Source: Ecdyonurus torrentis | Taxonomy: Eukaryota; Arthropoda; Insecta; Ephemeroptera; Heptageniidae | Assembly: GCA_949318235.1 (NCBI GenBank) | Contig: OX439131.1 | Span: 9,535,231 to 9,599,230, forward strand | Reading direction: 5' to 3' | DNA: 64,000 nucleotides | Part shown: positions 43,321-56,372 of the stretch, piece by piece | Position numbering within the stretch: the first letter of the stretch is position 1 | Layout of the letters: every line of letters starts with the position of its first letter | The notes under the pieces: generated by a model | Database searches by the model: none | The model's input: only the letters and a program-made list of their open reading frames with translations | What the model was told of the DNA's origin: nothing | Position numbers and translations under genes: made by a program

Positions 43321-44524
43321 CCTTCTTACCGGAGAAAATTTTTAATATGAAATTTTATCCATAAAAAAACCCTTGAAACTGAAACTGGGATTTATTATAT
43401 TATATAGATTGAAACATGAACAAGTGTATCTATACGTTAATTAAATTAATCAGATTTTAGATTCAGAAAGGGATTTATTTCAAAAAACACAATACAATCA
43501 GTCTTTACTCAATTCAATTCAATTCAATTTCAAAGGGTTTTATTGTTTAAATTCATACATAATACATATTGTAAGGCACAAGTAATTAAACCATCGGCCG
43601 TCTCAACCCTATATTATAAAAATAGAAGAAAATAATGACAAAAATGTAAGAAATACAATTAAAACACAGAATATACATAATTATGTTTTGTCTTTTTTTT
43701 TTTTTTTTTTCTTTCTTTCTTTCTTTTTTTTACATTAAAAGCGATAACCTTGATAAAATACACAAGAACAATTAACAATTTGAGTGCAGATAGATATGCA
43801 CTAAATGAAAACTGACACTCTACATCATACAGCATTTTACTTATAATAGTTTTCTCTAAAATCGCTTAAACAATAAAATCCTTTGCAATTGAATTAAAAA
43901 ATAGTAAATTAGGGGTCCCCCCTGCCAGTAATTGTGATGGTGGTTACACGACATGTCATCAGAGCGGTAACGAGCAATTGCCTGCATGAAAATAATTGAA
44001 ATTATAAAGAAAAAAAAAGTTTTACCCCTGCAGTTTCTAGCAGGTATGCAGCCAAGTGAGACACAAGGGACAAACTGGTTGCATAATCTCAAGGATACAA
44101 ATTGAGACCATATATGCTTACAAAGATGGTCTATGGATAATATGGTTTCGTTGTATTATATAATAATGAAGAAGTTTTAATCTACAACTTGGTGAGAGTA
44201 AGAGGGGCAAACTAAGTTGTGATTAATGATTAATGCAAGTCTAATGGGGTTCATTTCTTGCGCAAGACGATGTTTCGTGGAAATATGATGAGTGATGACA
44301 ATTAAGTAAATAAAAAATCAACATCCATAAATATCGTCATCTTAAAATTCTATATGAAACGCTATTTTATACATATAGTGTTTTATTCATTTTGCACCAG
44401 CAGAATTTTTTATGTAGCCGCATTATTATATTATTATTTGAAGCATTTTTATTTTTTTTAATTGACGAAAGAAAATTGTGTATGATGTGTATGGATGATG
44501 TGTATGGATGATGTGTATGGATGA

Positions 44525-44567
<43 letters not shown>

Positions 44568-44929
44568 AATAGGAAGCACCAGTATAAGGAAACTTATTAT
44601 TTATAAATATTTTATAGCCTATAGGTTTGCCTAAAATCATATTATATATATAATTCCTATAGGCTCGAAAGTTTGTCTTATTTAGAGATGTAATGCTATA
44701 AATAACATTATACACTTTATGTATAGTAAATTCCAAAATTATATAAAAAAAAATCGTATATAAACTTCAAAAACATTTTTATAATATAATAAGACAAAAG
44801 TTTTTTATAATATAAAAAATTCTACAAAATTTTACTTCTTAATAGTTTTTTTTGATAATAGAAAAAAAATTCCAAGCATATTATGTTGAGGTTATAAAAT
44901 CTCGGCATATACATCTAATTATAGCTTTG
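43321..44929. repeat. LINE 3'-tail-like segment, diverged tandem-unit copy, (GA)n
   Basis: About 43508-43610 begins with (ATTCA)n and then caaagggttttattg, resembling the 3' end of a CR1/L2-type LINE in reverse orientation; weak. Poly(T)/(CTTT)n lies at about 43690-43730. A fifth unit of the neighbouring tandem repeat is at about 44020-44105. (TGTATGGATGA)n-like repeats and (GA)n occur at about 44476-44565. No gene is recognised. Confidence 0.45.
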
Positions 44930-45310
44930 GTTGAGTTGAGAGGTGGGTTCTCTGATGCATTGCATGCCGCGAGCAAAGCTAAGCAAGCACGTCGCGAGCG
45001 CCAGGCATTCCAGCGGCGGCTACCCGCATAACGGAGTGGCGGGAACCACATCCACATACATCGCCGAACATCGAGCGCTGTCGAGTACGGCCAGCCTAGC
45101 CTAGGCGCGAGGCGAGGGTCTTCGTTACGTGCAGCTGCCGTCCCTGCAACAACAACCTTGAGGGGGAAATAGAAAGCGACTGACGCTGGCTCAGAGGGAG
45201 CCATGATAATAAAAATAAAGGTTCACTCAACAAGATGGCGGTCCCATAGTCACAAAGATGGAGAGGGTGAGACTCGTGGCCGCACCCTGCTGCTCATACA
45301 GGATTACATG
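44930..45310. promoter_or_regulatory. GC-richer island with a YY1/Pho-type motif
   Basis: A GC-rich, CpG-containing block in AT-rich DNA. On + it contains caagatggcggtc (about 45228-45240), which matches the core of the YY1/Pleiohomeotic promoter motif (AAGATGGCGGC), with a second aagatgg at about 45255. A 107-codon minus-strand frame (44881-45204) resembles no protein I know. Possible promoter or 5' exon of an unrecognised transcript. Confidence 0.3.
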
Positions 45311-47379
45311 ACTCTCCCATGAAGTATAGCATTCACACGTGACGATGCAGCCATAAGAACGCGTTTGCCACGTCAGGCGATAGAACTCAATTTTCTCTCA
45401 TACGTGCTTGACAAATATGAAGTTGCAACATTAAGCGCCTGCAAAACTGCATGGATGGCAAAAATCTATGACCATAAAGTGTGCAAATAAGCTATAGAGA
45501 GGGAAGGAGAGTGAGAGAGCGAGAGAGAGAGAGAGAGAGAGAGAGACCATCATATTATACGACTACAACTATAATGCATACATGCATGAATTGTTTGAAT
45601 AAATAATGTTATGCCATCACCCAAACCCGCATATTGAGTCTAAGGACCAAAAAAATTATACCAATTCTCGAAGTACAAAAGCCAAATACGAAAACTGTTT
45701 TAGCTGTATATGGTCATATCTGATTTTGTATAAATGACGCATGAAAACGATATATTTATATATAGTTTTAACAAAATTGACAATATAATAATATATACCA
45801 AACCCGATATTATAATGTAAAAGATTTTACTTTTTGGTTGCACATTTTTGCATGCAAACTATATAAATATTTGTTTTAAAAAGAAAATACTATACAATAT
45901 ATTATTAGAAGAAATAAAATCCATTGCACGATATTTTACTATATTCATTAAACACCGCGCGGCTTTTTTTAAATTTATAAATTTCATTGACAAATATATT
46001 TATAAAATGTATATTTTTATTTGTAATTTTATTGCATGCAAATTTTCAACTTTGTTTTGTCCTTTTGAATTAAAAAAATAAAACTTGACATGTGCAATGC
46101 ATTTGACCAAAAAATCTGTGACCGCATAAGCTCTATCATTATATAATAGAAAGAAAAAAAGATGAAGAGAAGAAGAAGAAAAGTTTGCATACAGATTTGA
46201 GCAAAACTGTTTGATCACCGGATGCAACTTCATTCAAAACTCAAAACCTACATAAATATATAGTCTCGGTCCCAAAATATCAAATCTAATATATATAAGA
46301 TTAATAAGCTAAAGGGAAGGAGCCCGATAATATTAATTATATAGTTTATATACCATATCGATATACAGAAATTTAAACAATCAATACTATTTAAAAACTT
46401 TATTAAATTTTTTACACATAAAAAAAATATTATAATATATCTTTCCTCTTTCTGAATACTTTGATCCTTTATAATTTAAAAAAAATGATGAAATTGATGG
46501 CGCACACACTCAAACTAACATTTTAGTGAATGTAAGACATTTTGCAGAATAAAACATTGTTAATTTTTAAAAGACAAGACGACTATATATATTAATATAA
46601 TACCTATAGTAATGATCTCAAATTTTAATGTAAGATATAAATGTATTTAAATTATTATTATTTTTGTTAATTTTTTATATATATTAATAATGACTCCATG
46701 CATTGCAATCAACGCTTGTTAAGCAAACTGCAATGTTATTAATATAACTCTATATATGGGTCATTAAATTTTTATTCTTATATATAGTTTTTACAAAGGG
46801 CAAATCATCCTTTATCATGTCATTAAATTAAAAAATATATGCTATAATGCTATATATAAAAAAAAAAATTGCCATGCAGTATATGCATTATATGCATGAA
46901 ACTATTAATAATGCTGCACAAATAAGATAATTATGCATTGCATGTTATATATATTGTTATATTGTTATAGCTCAAAATGCTTTATATATATTATTATGTT
47001 CTACTTCACTTTTCACGCAATTAAAAATACACGTTATATAATGGAATATAAGCATTTAAGAAATTGATCTCAACAAATTCGCACGTTTTCCTCAAATCAA
47101 TATATTATATTAACGTGCGTTATGGAGATTATAATAGATATTTATTTTCTGCGGGCCGATATATAATTATAAAAAATGATCAATATATTATATTCATATT
47201 TTATAAAAAATCTTAAAACTTCTCAATTGTATATGAGATCAAATATAAGTTTATTATATCCGCGCGGCGCGATACATTTTTTTTTGATTATGCATGTCCT
47301 TCCATATATATATATATATATATACGTGATGTGCATGAGCACCGTTTGTATACTGCACGTGTGCGGTGGGCGGTGGTCT
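45311..47379. other. AT-rich intergenic DNA, nothing recognised
   Basis: (GA)n at about 45523-45546. No exon, RNA or transposon end is recognised. Confidence 0.5.
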
Positions 47380-48115
47380 TGCATAGCGCATCTCTCGCCA
47401 AAGATTATGCAATCTCGGGAGGTATATGCGTTCTCAAAGACCTCTATATATGACATGCTGCTTTAGATATGTTTATTGAAACTGCATGGGGTCTCATGTC
47501 TCATAAACTTGAAATTCACGTCCCCGCATATATACCTCCATGACTTTTGTCGTATATATATAATGTATAATATATGCGCGGAAATACGTGAAAGACAAAG
47601 TTTATGTGACCCCTATAATGTTCCAAACCTTAATGATCTGCTAAAGTAACGTGCCATGCGCATAGGTCGCGCGTGCTGGAGAACATCCCTCCCGAGGAAC
47701 TGCCATGCGTATATATATAACATTTGACGAGACATATGAATATATAAGGACCGCGCTCTTTCTTTTTTAGTCATGCATCATATAGAGATAGAGCGACAAA
47801 CGATGCTTGCACATGCGAAGGACCATTGATATAAGGTTACTTATAAAATCATAAAAATTGTGCTTCTCGCGGTGGGACTTCGGACCAATGTTTCAGGTGT
47901 ATTATGTCATTGGTGTTCGGGTGAATGGAAATCGAGGTAAAAATGGACTCTTCTGTTATTTTATAAGTTATTCACAAAAATAATTTCATTTTGTTAATTT
48001 GATTTAATTTTTTTTTTAAATACAGCTTTATTTTAATGTAAAATAATATTTCTCACTGCCATCATTATTTATAATTCGTCTTTAAAATTGGATGTTTATA
48101 AAATATATTTTTCAG
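47380..48115. repeat. Dispersed repeat copy 2 (pair of 28380-29030)
   Basis: Shares with the first copy gcatctctcgccaaa, ggagaacatc, tatataacattt(g/t)g, and downstream ggaaatcgaggtaaaaatgga. The foldback core (about 47386-47735) is more eroded here. Non-coding. Confidence 0.55.
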
Positions 48116-49739
48116 TCATCATGATTGTATATATATATCGTCGCAAGAGATTTAAAAACATTTTCATATATAATATAAATTTCAACTTCAAATTTATGAA
48201 TTTGAATTTAATTTAATGTTTTTTTTCTTATGTACTATATTCACAATCTTAAACCCAATAAAGAACTATTAACTATTATTATTATATGCTTATGCGCAAA
48301 CGAGGTATATATATACGAGGTATCAGATCAGGTATATGTATATAGATATAATATCGATAACTCGATGCTCGAAGCAAATATATAACTTTTCTTTCATTAA
48401 GCGATTTTTATTTGATGATGACCATCATGCAGTTTTTATATAAAATATGCAATTGTATATAATACAAAATCCACATGCATCCATTTTGCAATCAATTATT
48501 ACAAATCATAGGAATCATTACTATTTTTTATTCTTATAAATTTTTGATAATCATATGCATGCAATGCGCATGACATAAAGAAAAAAAATAAAAAAAATAA
48601 AATGAAATTATTTGTATGCCGCGCATATGAGCATGTGCCAAATGCATATATGCATTTAATAATTTATATATGCGATATATAATGAATCGATATAATAGCT
48701 TTATTTATAAAATTGTGCATATTTTGCTATAATATACTCTTGAATAAATAATTATAATATTCCCATCTTATATAAGTTATTTATATATACGAGTATATAA
48801 CATTTTTTTTAATTAATATATTAATAATTTAAACATGGAATTCACAAAATCGCCATGCATATAGACATCATTCGGTCGGTTCATATGCATATCATATATT
48901 ATACTATTTTTATATGTCTTATATATTTTATTTATTAAACCAAGGTGTACTTACATAACATACTTATACTTACATTGCACTCTATGAGTCTACATTTTTT
49001 GCATATTGACTTAATGATAGGGTCCGAGATGGACAATGAAGTAAGTGGTACCTAGTAGGCCACCACATAACAAACATATACAATCATTACACTCGTGATA
49101 TTCTTTAATCTGACAGATTACATGGTGGAAACCATGCACCGCATAACGGGTAATAATGCCTGTCTGCAGTATACAGTTTGGGCCTTTCCACCCATTAATA
49201 TTAAATGCGCAGGGGTATATTATAGAAGGCCAGGCTGATATTTTTTAATTTACATTTTTAAATCATACAATATATATTTATAATTGAAAATAAATACAAC
49301 TCTCATCAAGTCAATTTTCAAATAATGAGATTAAATCATAAAACATAAATTGAAAAATCTTTGCAGATTATTAAAAAAACTTTTTTTTAATGTTATATAA
49401 TAACTTATAATGTTATAATTTTCATATCATTTTTATTTTTAAAAGTTTTTAACTCTTATATTATAGTGGAATTTGATTCCATATATAATTTAGAGAAAAT
49501 GAGAATTTTTGAGTCCTTTCAGTGAATCTATAACAACTTTTGGTACAAAAAAAGGGTTTGTGTCTGCAATTCTATAATAACTATATGAGTTCTTGCATTC
49601 CTATATGAAATTTAAATTTTCAAAATAATTATCACAAAAAAAAAAAAAAGTTTCTTCTATATAAAGTATTTCAAATATTCAATTACTAATATGACATGTT
49701 TAACTTATTTACTTTTTTTTTTAAATAAGTTTACTAATT

Positions 49740-49833
<94 letters not shown>

Positions 49834-51027
49834 TTTATACATATATACAATGCCTCTCAAACTTAATCCTATATATATATATATATAATTGTTTTGCATT
49901 ATATATATCGCATGCCAAAACAATATATATATATATATATATATAGGGAGGTTAATTTAACCAAAAGCATATTATAACTTTTTTCGGATTATATATTACT
50001 TCATAATAATAAAAATGAATAAAATTTGATATCAATAATTCATATATCAATGTGTTAACTTCAATATTACATTAATCGTGCATATTTTGTAAAAAATTTA
50101 TGTTTATATACCTCAGAGGAAACTTGTTGAGAAAAGGGTTGATATATTATCCATAGCAGCACATGATCTTGTTTCATGCGCATATAGGCCATAATGCATG
50201 CATGCGAGAGGGTTATTGCAACGCGCACGCATGCATAAAGAAATCCAGCGTGTATATATTTCATATGTTCACATGCACTGCTAAAAATTTTGGCTCGAAT
50301 TTTCAGGAAATTTGCTGCAATTCTACGTCAGCAAGTTTACTGACGCGGTAATTGCTGAAATTTCAGCAAGGCTGAAAATCAGAGTCATCAGCATATACGC
50401 TTGCTTTTTACGAGTCAGCATGCTGACTTGCAAAAGCTTGTTGATATATGGAAGTTTATCAAATTATATATACTCTCTGATTGTCATTTCTGGTTGCTAT
50501 TTATTTAATTAAATGGAACTTATTGTTTCAAATGTATACTCAATGTATAGCAGTGCAGAAAATATAAGAAAAACTGAGACAGCGCGTCATGCACTCTATA
50601 AATATATATAATTTCTTATGCAAAGTAAATTTGCTGTTCTATATATTTCAAATACACGCTAAAAACTGGTGAATTACTTTAGTTATACGAAATAACTTAT
50701 TTAAGGTAACCACTTCTATAAGTTATTATGAGAGTATATATAGCCAAAATAATGCATTTTATCAGCAAATTATTAAAAATATCTATATAATTTAAGGTTT
50801 GAATAAGTTTTTTTAAGTTATTATTTGAGCTATTTTAAAGTTAAAATATAGCTATATTGTTAATAACTTGCTAAAATGCATTGCTCATAAACTCAAAGTG
50901 ACTATCTTAAATAAGTTAGTATTCGTATAACTATATAAAAAAATAATGCATGACCATTTTTTAGAGTAATATCAAATATGATGTGCGCAAATATAAAAAT
51001 ATTATAAAATATATTAAAGTTATAAAC

Positions 51028-51111
<84 letters not shown>
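48116..51111. other. AT-rich intergenic DNA with microsatellites and one unassigned block
   Basis: About 49010-49235 is less AT-rich (ggtccgagatggacaatg to ggcctttccaccc) and looks like an old interspersed repeat that I cannot name. About 50280-50450 has short palindromes such as gctgaaatttcagc and repeated tcagca words. (TA)n at about 49743-49829 and 51031-51111. No gene is recognised. Confidence 0.45.
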
Positions 51112-51120
<9 letters not shown>

Positions 51121-51315
51121 TAAGCGTTTTTTGTTGTTGTTGTTGTTTTGCTATTTTTATGCGTTTTTTATCATTTTTTTTCTTTTTGTAAAATATATAA
51201 GTTTAAAAATTTCATTTTTTTTTTATCCGTGCGACATAAACTTTTTTTCTTCACGGCGTCATTACAGTATTGAATTTAACATCCTCTACATTCATATTAA
51301 TAATGGGAACTCTAA
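51112..51315. repeat. Dispersed repeat copy (pair of 41573-41820)
   Basis: Matches 41573-41820 in the same orientation, with indels in the T-rich and tgttgttg tracts. Here it sits directly downstream of a (TA)n tract. Class unknown. Confidence 0.6.
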
Positions 51316-51659
51316 TAACTATACAATAATTACAAAAGGAAAAAAAATGATAAAAAATAGCAAAAAAAAAAAAAAAAAAAAGTTACTTTTAGTAAGTTTT
51401 TTTTTTTTTTTTTTTAAGTTTATATATAATATATAATATTGATATTTTAAAAGTTCAAAAATATATTTTTCAGAATTTCAAAATATATTGTCCTCTTCGA
51501 TTTTTATCTTCGCTCTTTTGCGCATGCAAGTTTGGAATTTCTGCGAAGTATAGTGCTGCATACCGATGATTATTTATATATGATATATTAATAATTTCTT
51601 TTTAATTTAATTAATGATGATACAAAAGAAATATATTATATAATATATATATATATATA

Positions 51660-52445
51660 CAGTAGCGTATTTACGGGGGGGGGGGGGGTTAGGGGTCCGG
51701 ACACTCCGGACCCCCCTCCCCCGTCAGGTCTGAGAAGGGCCAAAAATTTGACATTTTAAAATTAAAAAATTCTGAGGTTAAATTTTTTTTTTGGAACTGA
51801 TATCTCAATAATAAGCTCTTAAAGTGTTAAAAATAGATGAAATTTCATCAGTTATTCAAAAAAAAATCTCTGTATATAGCTAAAATGAGAGTTACCAACT
51901 ATAAGACCCCTCTCTTATATTTTATATATAGGCATACCCGTTTTTTCTATTTGTCATATCTTGTGTTATATTAATTAAGTACCATATAATAAAGAATATA
52001 CTTGTACTTGATTGTACTATGTATATAAGGTCCAATATTTTATTTTAACAAATCGTTTAGTTTCTTTATATATTTAAACACAGAAATCTTTTCCCACTTG
52101 TTTCATGCTTTTATTAGATAACAAAAAGTTTCGATAATTAAAATATAAAACTGATCGAACTGTCATAATATTACCACTATTATGCTATTACTCTTATACT
52201 TAAATTTCAAATTAAATGACTATACATTTATCTTCAGAATTTATACTACTCGCATTTTTATCCACTGAAAAAAAAAAGACTATATATATATATTTTTTTG
52301 TATTGCAATCTACATTTTTGTTTATAAACAAAATATAACAGCAAAAAAGTTATTAGAAGTAGAAGTTTCATCTTTCAAATAAATTGTGTAAATTTAAGGC
52401 GTATAAAATGAATAAGAAATATAGTAAACAACTTGTAAGGGGTTT

Positions 52446-52505
<60 letters not shown>

Positions 52506-53682
52506 TGCAGAGCACAAAATACTATATAACAAAAGTGCTAGCAGACGATTGATTTTGTGTTCCTGTCTTATTTTAACAATGCTTTCTTATGAGGGAATGA
52601 AGCACCTATAACTCTAGTTAAAAAATTTCCTGACACTGAAAATTTTACTGTATATTTTACTGAGAGCTTTTGTTTTCCTGCGAATTTCAACTAATTATTT
52701 TTTCATCGTCATCCAAATGCCTTCATATCAGGTAAACAAAAGCTTATAAAGATGTGTAAGCTTGTATAAAGGCCGCAGTGAAAATTCAGTATGAAGAAAC
52801 TTTTCTAATTCCGGTATGATTGATTCCCCCACAATAAATTACGTTTTAAATCAAGACATAACACAAAGTCATCTGCTATATCACTTCTATGGTATTGTTG
52901 TGTTCTGAGTCTGTTTATTTCTCAAAACTCCCTTTTGCAATTCTGCTATTGTGCAACAATTAGCCTAGCCTAATCCTTGTACGTACGTTCAAAAAAATAT
53001 GAATTATGCTGTTTAGAAAAAACAAATCAATCCCTTTAAATTTGTTGCTGCCAAAAATTTTATTTATAGAACAAAATAAAAATTGTAATGTCTGCTACTG
53101 AATTTCATGGCTTCCGTTGGGCCTCATTTGTTAAAAAAAGTGATAAAAATTTAAAAAATATATCTAAAAATAATAAGAGCAGAAAATAAAAATCTTCAAA
53201 TTTTTTAAATCCGTCATCTTAATTTATTCTTAAAACAAAAATCTTTCGATTAATAATGAAGAATTTCCCAGATTTGTGGGCGTTACAAAAAGCCAAAAGC
53301 AAATATTATAATGATTAAGTTATATTTAATATTTGCTTGGCTTGAACGTTCACAAATCTTGGAAATTCTTTATTATTAATCAAAAGATTTTTATTTTTTA
53401 AGAATAAATTTAGATGACTGATTTTAAAATTAGGATGATTGTTATTTTCTGTTCTTATAGTATATTGTTATAGGGAAAAAATGCAAACCCAAAAAATACA
53501 AGATAAAAAAAGAAAAAAAAGACTAGAAATATCGCACCAAATCGTGTATTTTCTAACTCAAATTTCAAACTTTTTTGCGGGGGATACCCCCGCACCACCG
53601 GCAGGGGGGTGTCCCCCCCTGCACCCCCCCTCAATGGAATGTTAGCCTTGGACCCCGTCACAAAATCCTGCATACGCCACTA
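51660..53682. mobile_element. hAT-like element copy B (about 2 kb)
   Basis: Starts CAGTAGCGTATTTAC with a G-run and a palindrome (ggtccggacactccggacc). It ends cctgcatacgccact, the inverse of a CAGTGGCGTATGCAGG terminus. The interior parallels 23131-24952, including a 54-nt poly(A) at about 52449-52502, an internal hairpin (about 53240-53395), and C-rich hairpins at 53578-53640. TA-rich flanks prevent a clear 8-bp duplication call. No transposase frame. Confidence 0.7.
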
Positions 53683-54406
53683 TATAAAATAAAGAACTCA
53701 ATGTAAAACAATTGAATTTAAAGCAAAAATTAATATATGATATAACAATTATGCATATAATAAATCATATAATATAATTTATTCTGTTTCATATAAAACG
53801 TTATTAAACTTTTGATCAAGTACCTGCTTTCAAAAATAATATGCATCAAAACATATGAGAATTTTTACTTTTGTTATTTAGCGATACAGCAGCATATGAT
53901 AAATATATGATACTGCATATAACAAAAATATATGAATAAAATTAAGAAGATGACAATGCCAATCTATATGAATATTCCAGCATATAGAACGCATATGATG
54001 CATTATAGTTAAAATTTCATATTTACATAATATGATTGCTGCTTTGAAACGTTTCAAATTTTGCTTTGATATTTGATTTTCTTTTATTAATCTTTTCGAA
54101 TATGAAATAAGCTGGTCGAGAAGCTTTTATGCATATGTTTATATATATCATTGATATATACATTTTATTTTATAAAGTTTATATTGAAGAAATTTTCATT
54201 TTCAAAGATTTTCGCCCAAATAAAAGTCATTATAATTTTTATTATAAATTATAACATAAATAATTAAATTTTATATATATGTTAAATGTTATTGTTTCTT
54301 AAAAGCTTTTTTCATTATATATACAAAAAGATTATTTGTTGAGAATTTCTTTTTATATACGCGCATCAAGAAAAACTTAATATACACATAAAATATATAG
54401 TATATA
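53683..54406. other. AT-rich intergenic DNA, nothing recognised
   Basis: Plain AT-rich sequence. The last 8 bases (54399-54406) are the target duplication of the next element. Confidence 0.5.
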
Positions 54407-54583
54407 CAGGCTCGGACTGGCCATAAGAGCAAGTCCGCAATTGCGGACGTGGCCCCCCCTGTTTGGAGGCCCCTAAGGCCCAAAAAGGGGCGTAACTAGG
54501 GTGTTACGCCCCCTTTGTGGCCCCTAAAGAGGGTGTTACACCTCTTTTGCGGACGAGGCCCCTTAATTGCCAGTCCGACCCTG
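54407..54583. mobile_element. hAT MITE, 177 bp, with 8-bp target duplication
   Basis: Starts CAGGCTCGGACTGGC and ends GCCAGTCCGACCCTG, flanked by identical agtatata (54399-54406 and 54584-54591). The termini match those of the 1.6-kb element at 926-2567, so both probably used the same transposase. Internally it contains gtccgcaattgcggac and short GC hairpins. Confidence 0.92.
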
Positions 54584-56220
54584 AGTATATAGTTTTATTG
54601 TTAAATTTCGAATAATATAACATTAAAATGCGAGGCATATCATCTCTCTCTCTCTCTCTCTCTCTGCTCTCTCTCTCTCTTATATATATATTTGTGATAA
54701 ATACAGCATCAGATGGAGGTGTTTTGTTAATTTTTATTTTGTTTTGTTCATATAAGTTTTTATACACGTCATGACGAGTATAGGAGAGAGCTATAGAGAG
54801 CGAGAGAGATAAAAAGTTGCATGCATGCAAAACTTAAAAAAAAATCAACTCTTCATTATAAGATTCCGATGAATCAAAAGATAAAAGTATATGAAATAAA
54901 ATAAATCGCGATGCACGATAAAAAAAAATGTATCGTTTTATAAAACTGGCTTTGTCAGTTGGCAGATTGCCTTGTAAGTATTTTACACGTACGATCGCGT
55001 ATACTTGAGTGTGTAATGTAATCAGTTTTCGGCCACCGCCTCATTGACTATATATAACAACTCAGGGTCAAACTTTACGGCATAAAGAGTTTGATTGTTT
55101 TAATGCAACTTATACGTAATACGTATAAAAAGTATATTTTTAATCGACATTGTAAGACATTAGTGATGTATGGAAGTAGCTATAATTTCATAATATATAA
55201 AACTTTTTTGTTTTTAATTATAAATAAATATAATATATTATATTATTATTATGTATACAATAAATGCCTCGAATAAAAACGAGAAGTTTAAATCTCTTGC
55301 TGTGTAGAGGTTGAATTACGAGTGCTTACAGCTATACTGCTGATGGTAACGATTTCTGTTACGTCAGCAAAAAGAGAATCAGCGTTTGCGCTGTTGCCTG
55401 ATTATACTTTTTGTTTAATATGAGAAATAAATAAAAAAAAATGTTGCCTAGCAGAGCTTGCTTTGTTGAATAAATGGAGATTTTTTTAACTCCCCTACAA
55501 AATGTGGCGTTTTTGGCCTTGGAAAACAGGGAGAGAGAAAATATATTTTAGTGAGTGCTGTGTGATGAATTATGCAGCTCTTCATCTAAAACACCGTCAA
55601 ATTTCCCCTCGATCCTTTTTTTTTTTTTTTTTATGAAAACACGCCCTCATTTCTAAGTTGGTTTTTAGTTCTCCTCTGCCATCTATAGTTGTAAAATAGA
55701 GGTTAGTGCTGAGTGACAAGTCCTTCATTAATGATAAGCTTACTGATAGCAAACAAGCACACATATTATTATAACGCTTTCTGCACACATAAAGTTAAAA
55801 TTAAAATATCATGATATATAATATATTGGGTTTTAATTTTATTGTTTAATCTTAATTATGTTTTAATTTAAGATTATATATTTGTTATAATATATAAAGT
55901 CTTATATTTATAATGATCAATTACTCTTGATATTTATAATTAAACAACTTTATTTCATGCATTAAAGATTATAGATAAAAATCAACCCATGAATTAATTT
56001 TGCCAAAAAAAAATACTAACTTTCATTATATATTTTTATGAAAAATAATTTAAATACGTAGGTTATCTATTAAAATTGCATTAAATATTATCGTTTCATA
56101 AAAATATATATTGCGGTCAGTTTTCATAACATAATACAGCCACAAAATTTCAGCAGAATTGTTTTTAGTTGCTACTTACATATGTCGCACGAGCTGTACC
56201 GCTGTGCACGAGCTGCGCAA
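54584..56220. other. AT-rich intergenic DNA upstream of TEX10
   Basis: (CT)n at about 54642-54680 and poly(T) at about 55617-55632. No gene is recognised. Confidence 0.5.
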
Positions 56221-56372
56221 AACTTTCAAACTTTTTAGCGCGTTTTCTATTTATTTTTCCGCGCATGCGGCGCATGCGCACAAACTGCGCACAAAAACTT
56301 TACCGGCGCTGCGCAGCTGATTTTGTTTAAAAACAACACGTGTCTTGGGAAATATTTTTATTTTCTTTAAAA
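56221..56372 (+). promoter_or_regulatory. TEX10 promoter with NRF1-like sites
   Basis: A GC-rich block sits immediately upstream of the start codon. gcgcatgcgg (56261-56270) is followed directly by gcgcatgcgca (56270-56280), the NRF1 palindrome, with further gcgca at about 56287 and ccggcgctgcgcag at about 56303-56316. NRF1 sites close to the start are typical of TATA-less housekeeping promoters, which suits a ribosome-biogenesis gene. The transcription start is not determined. Confidence 0.65.

Noticed and set aside
44881..45204. 107-codon minus-strand frame in the GC island
   Set aside because: No recognised similarity and no splice or poly(A) context; kept only as a possible promoter region.
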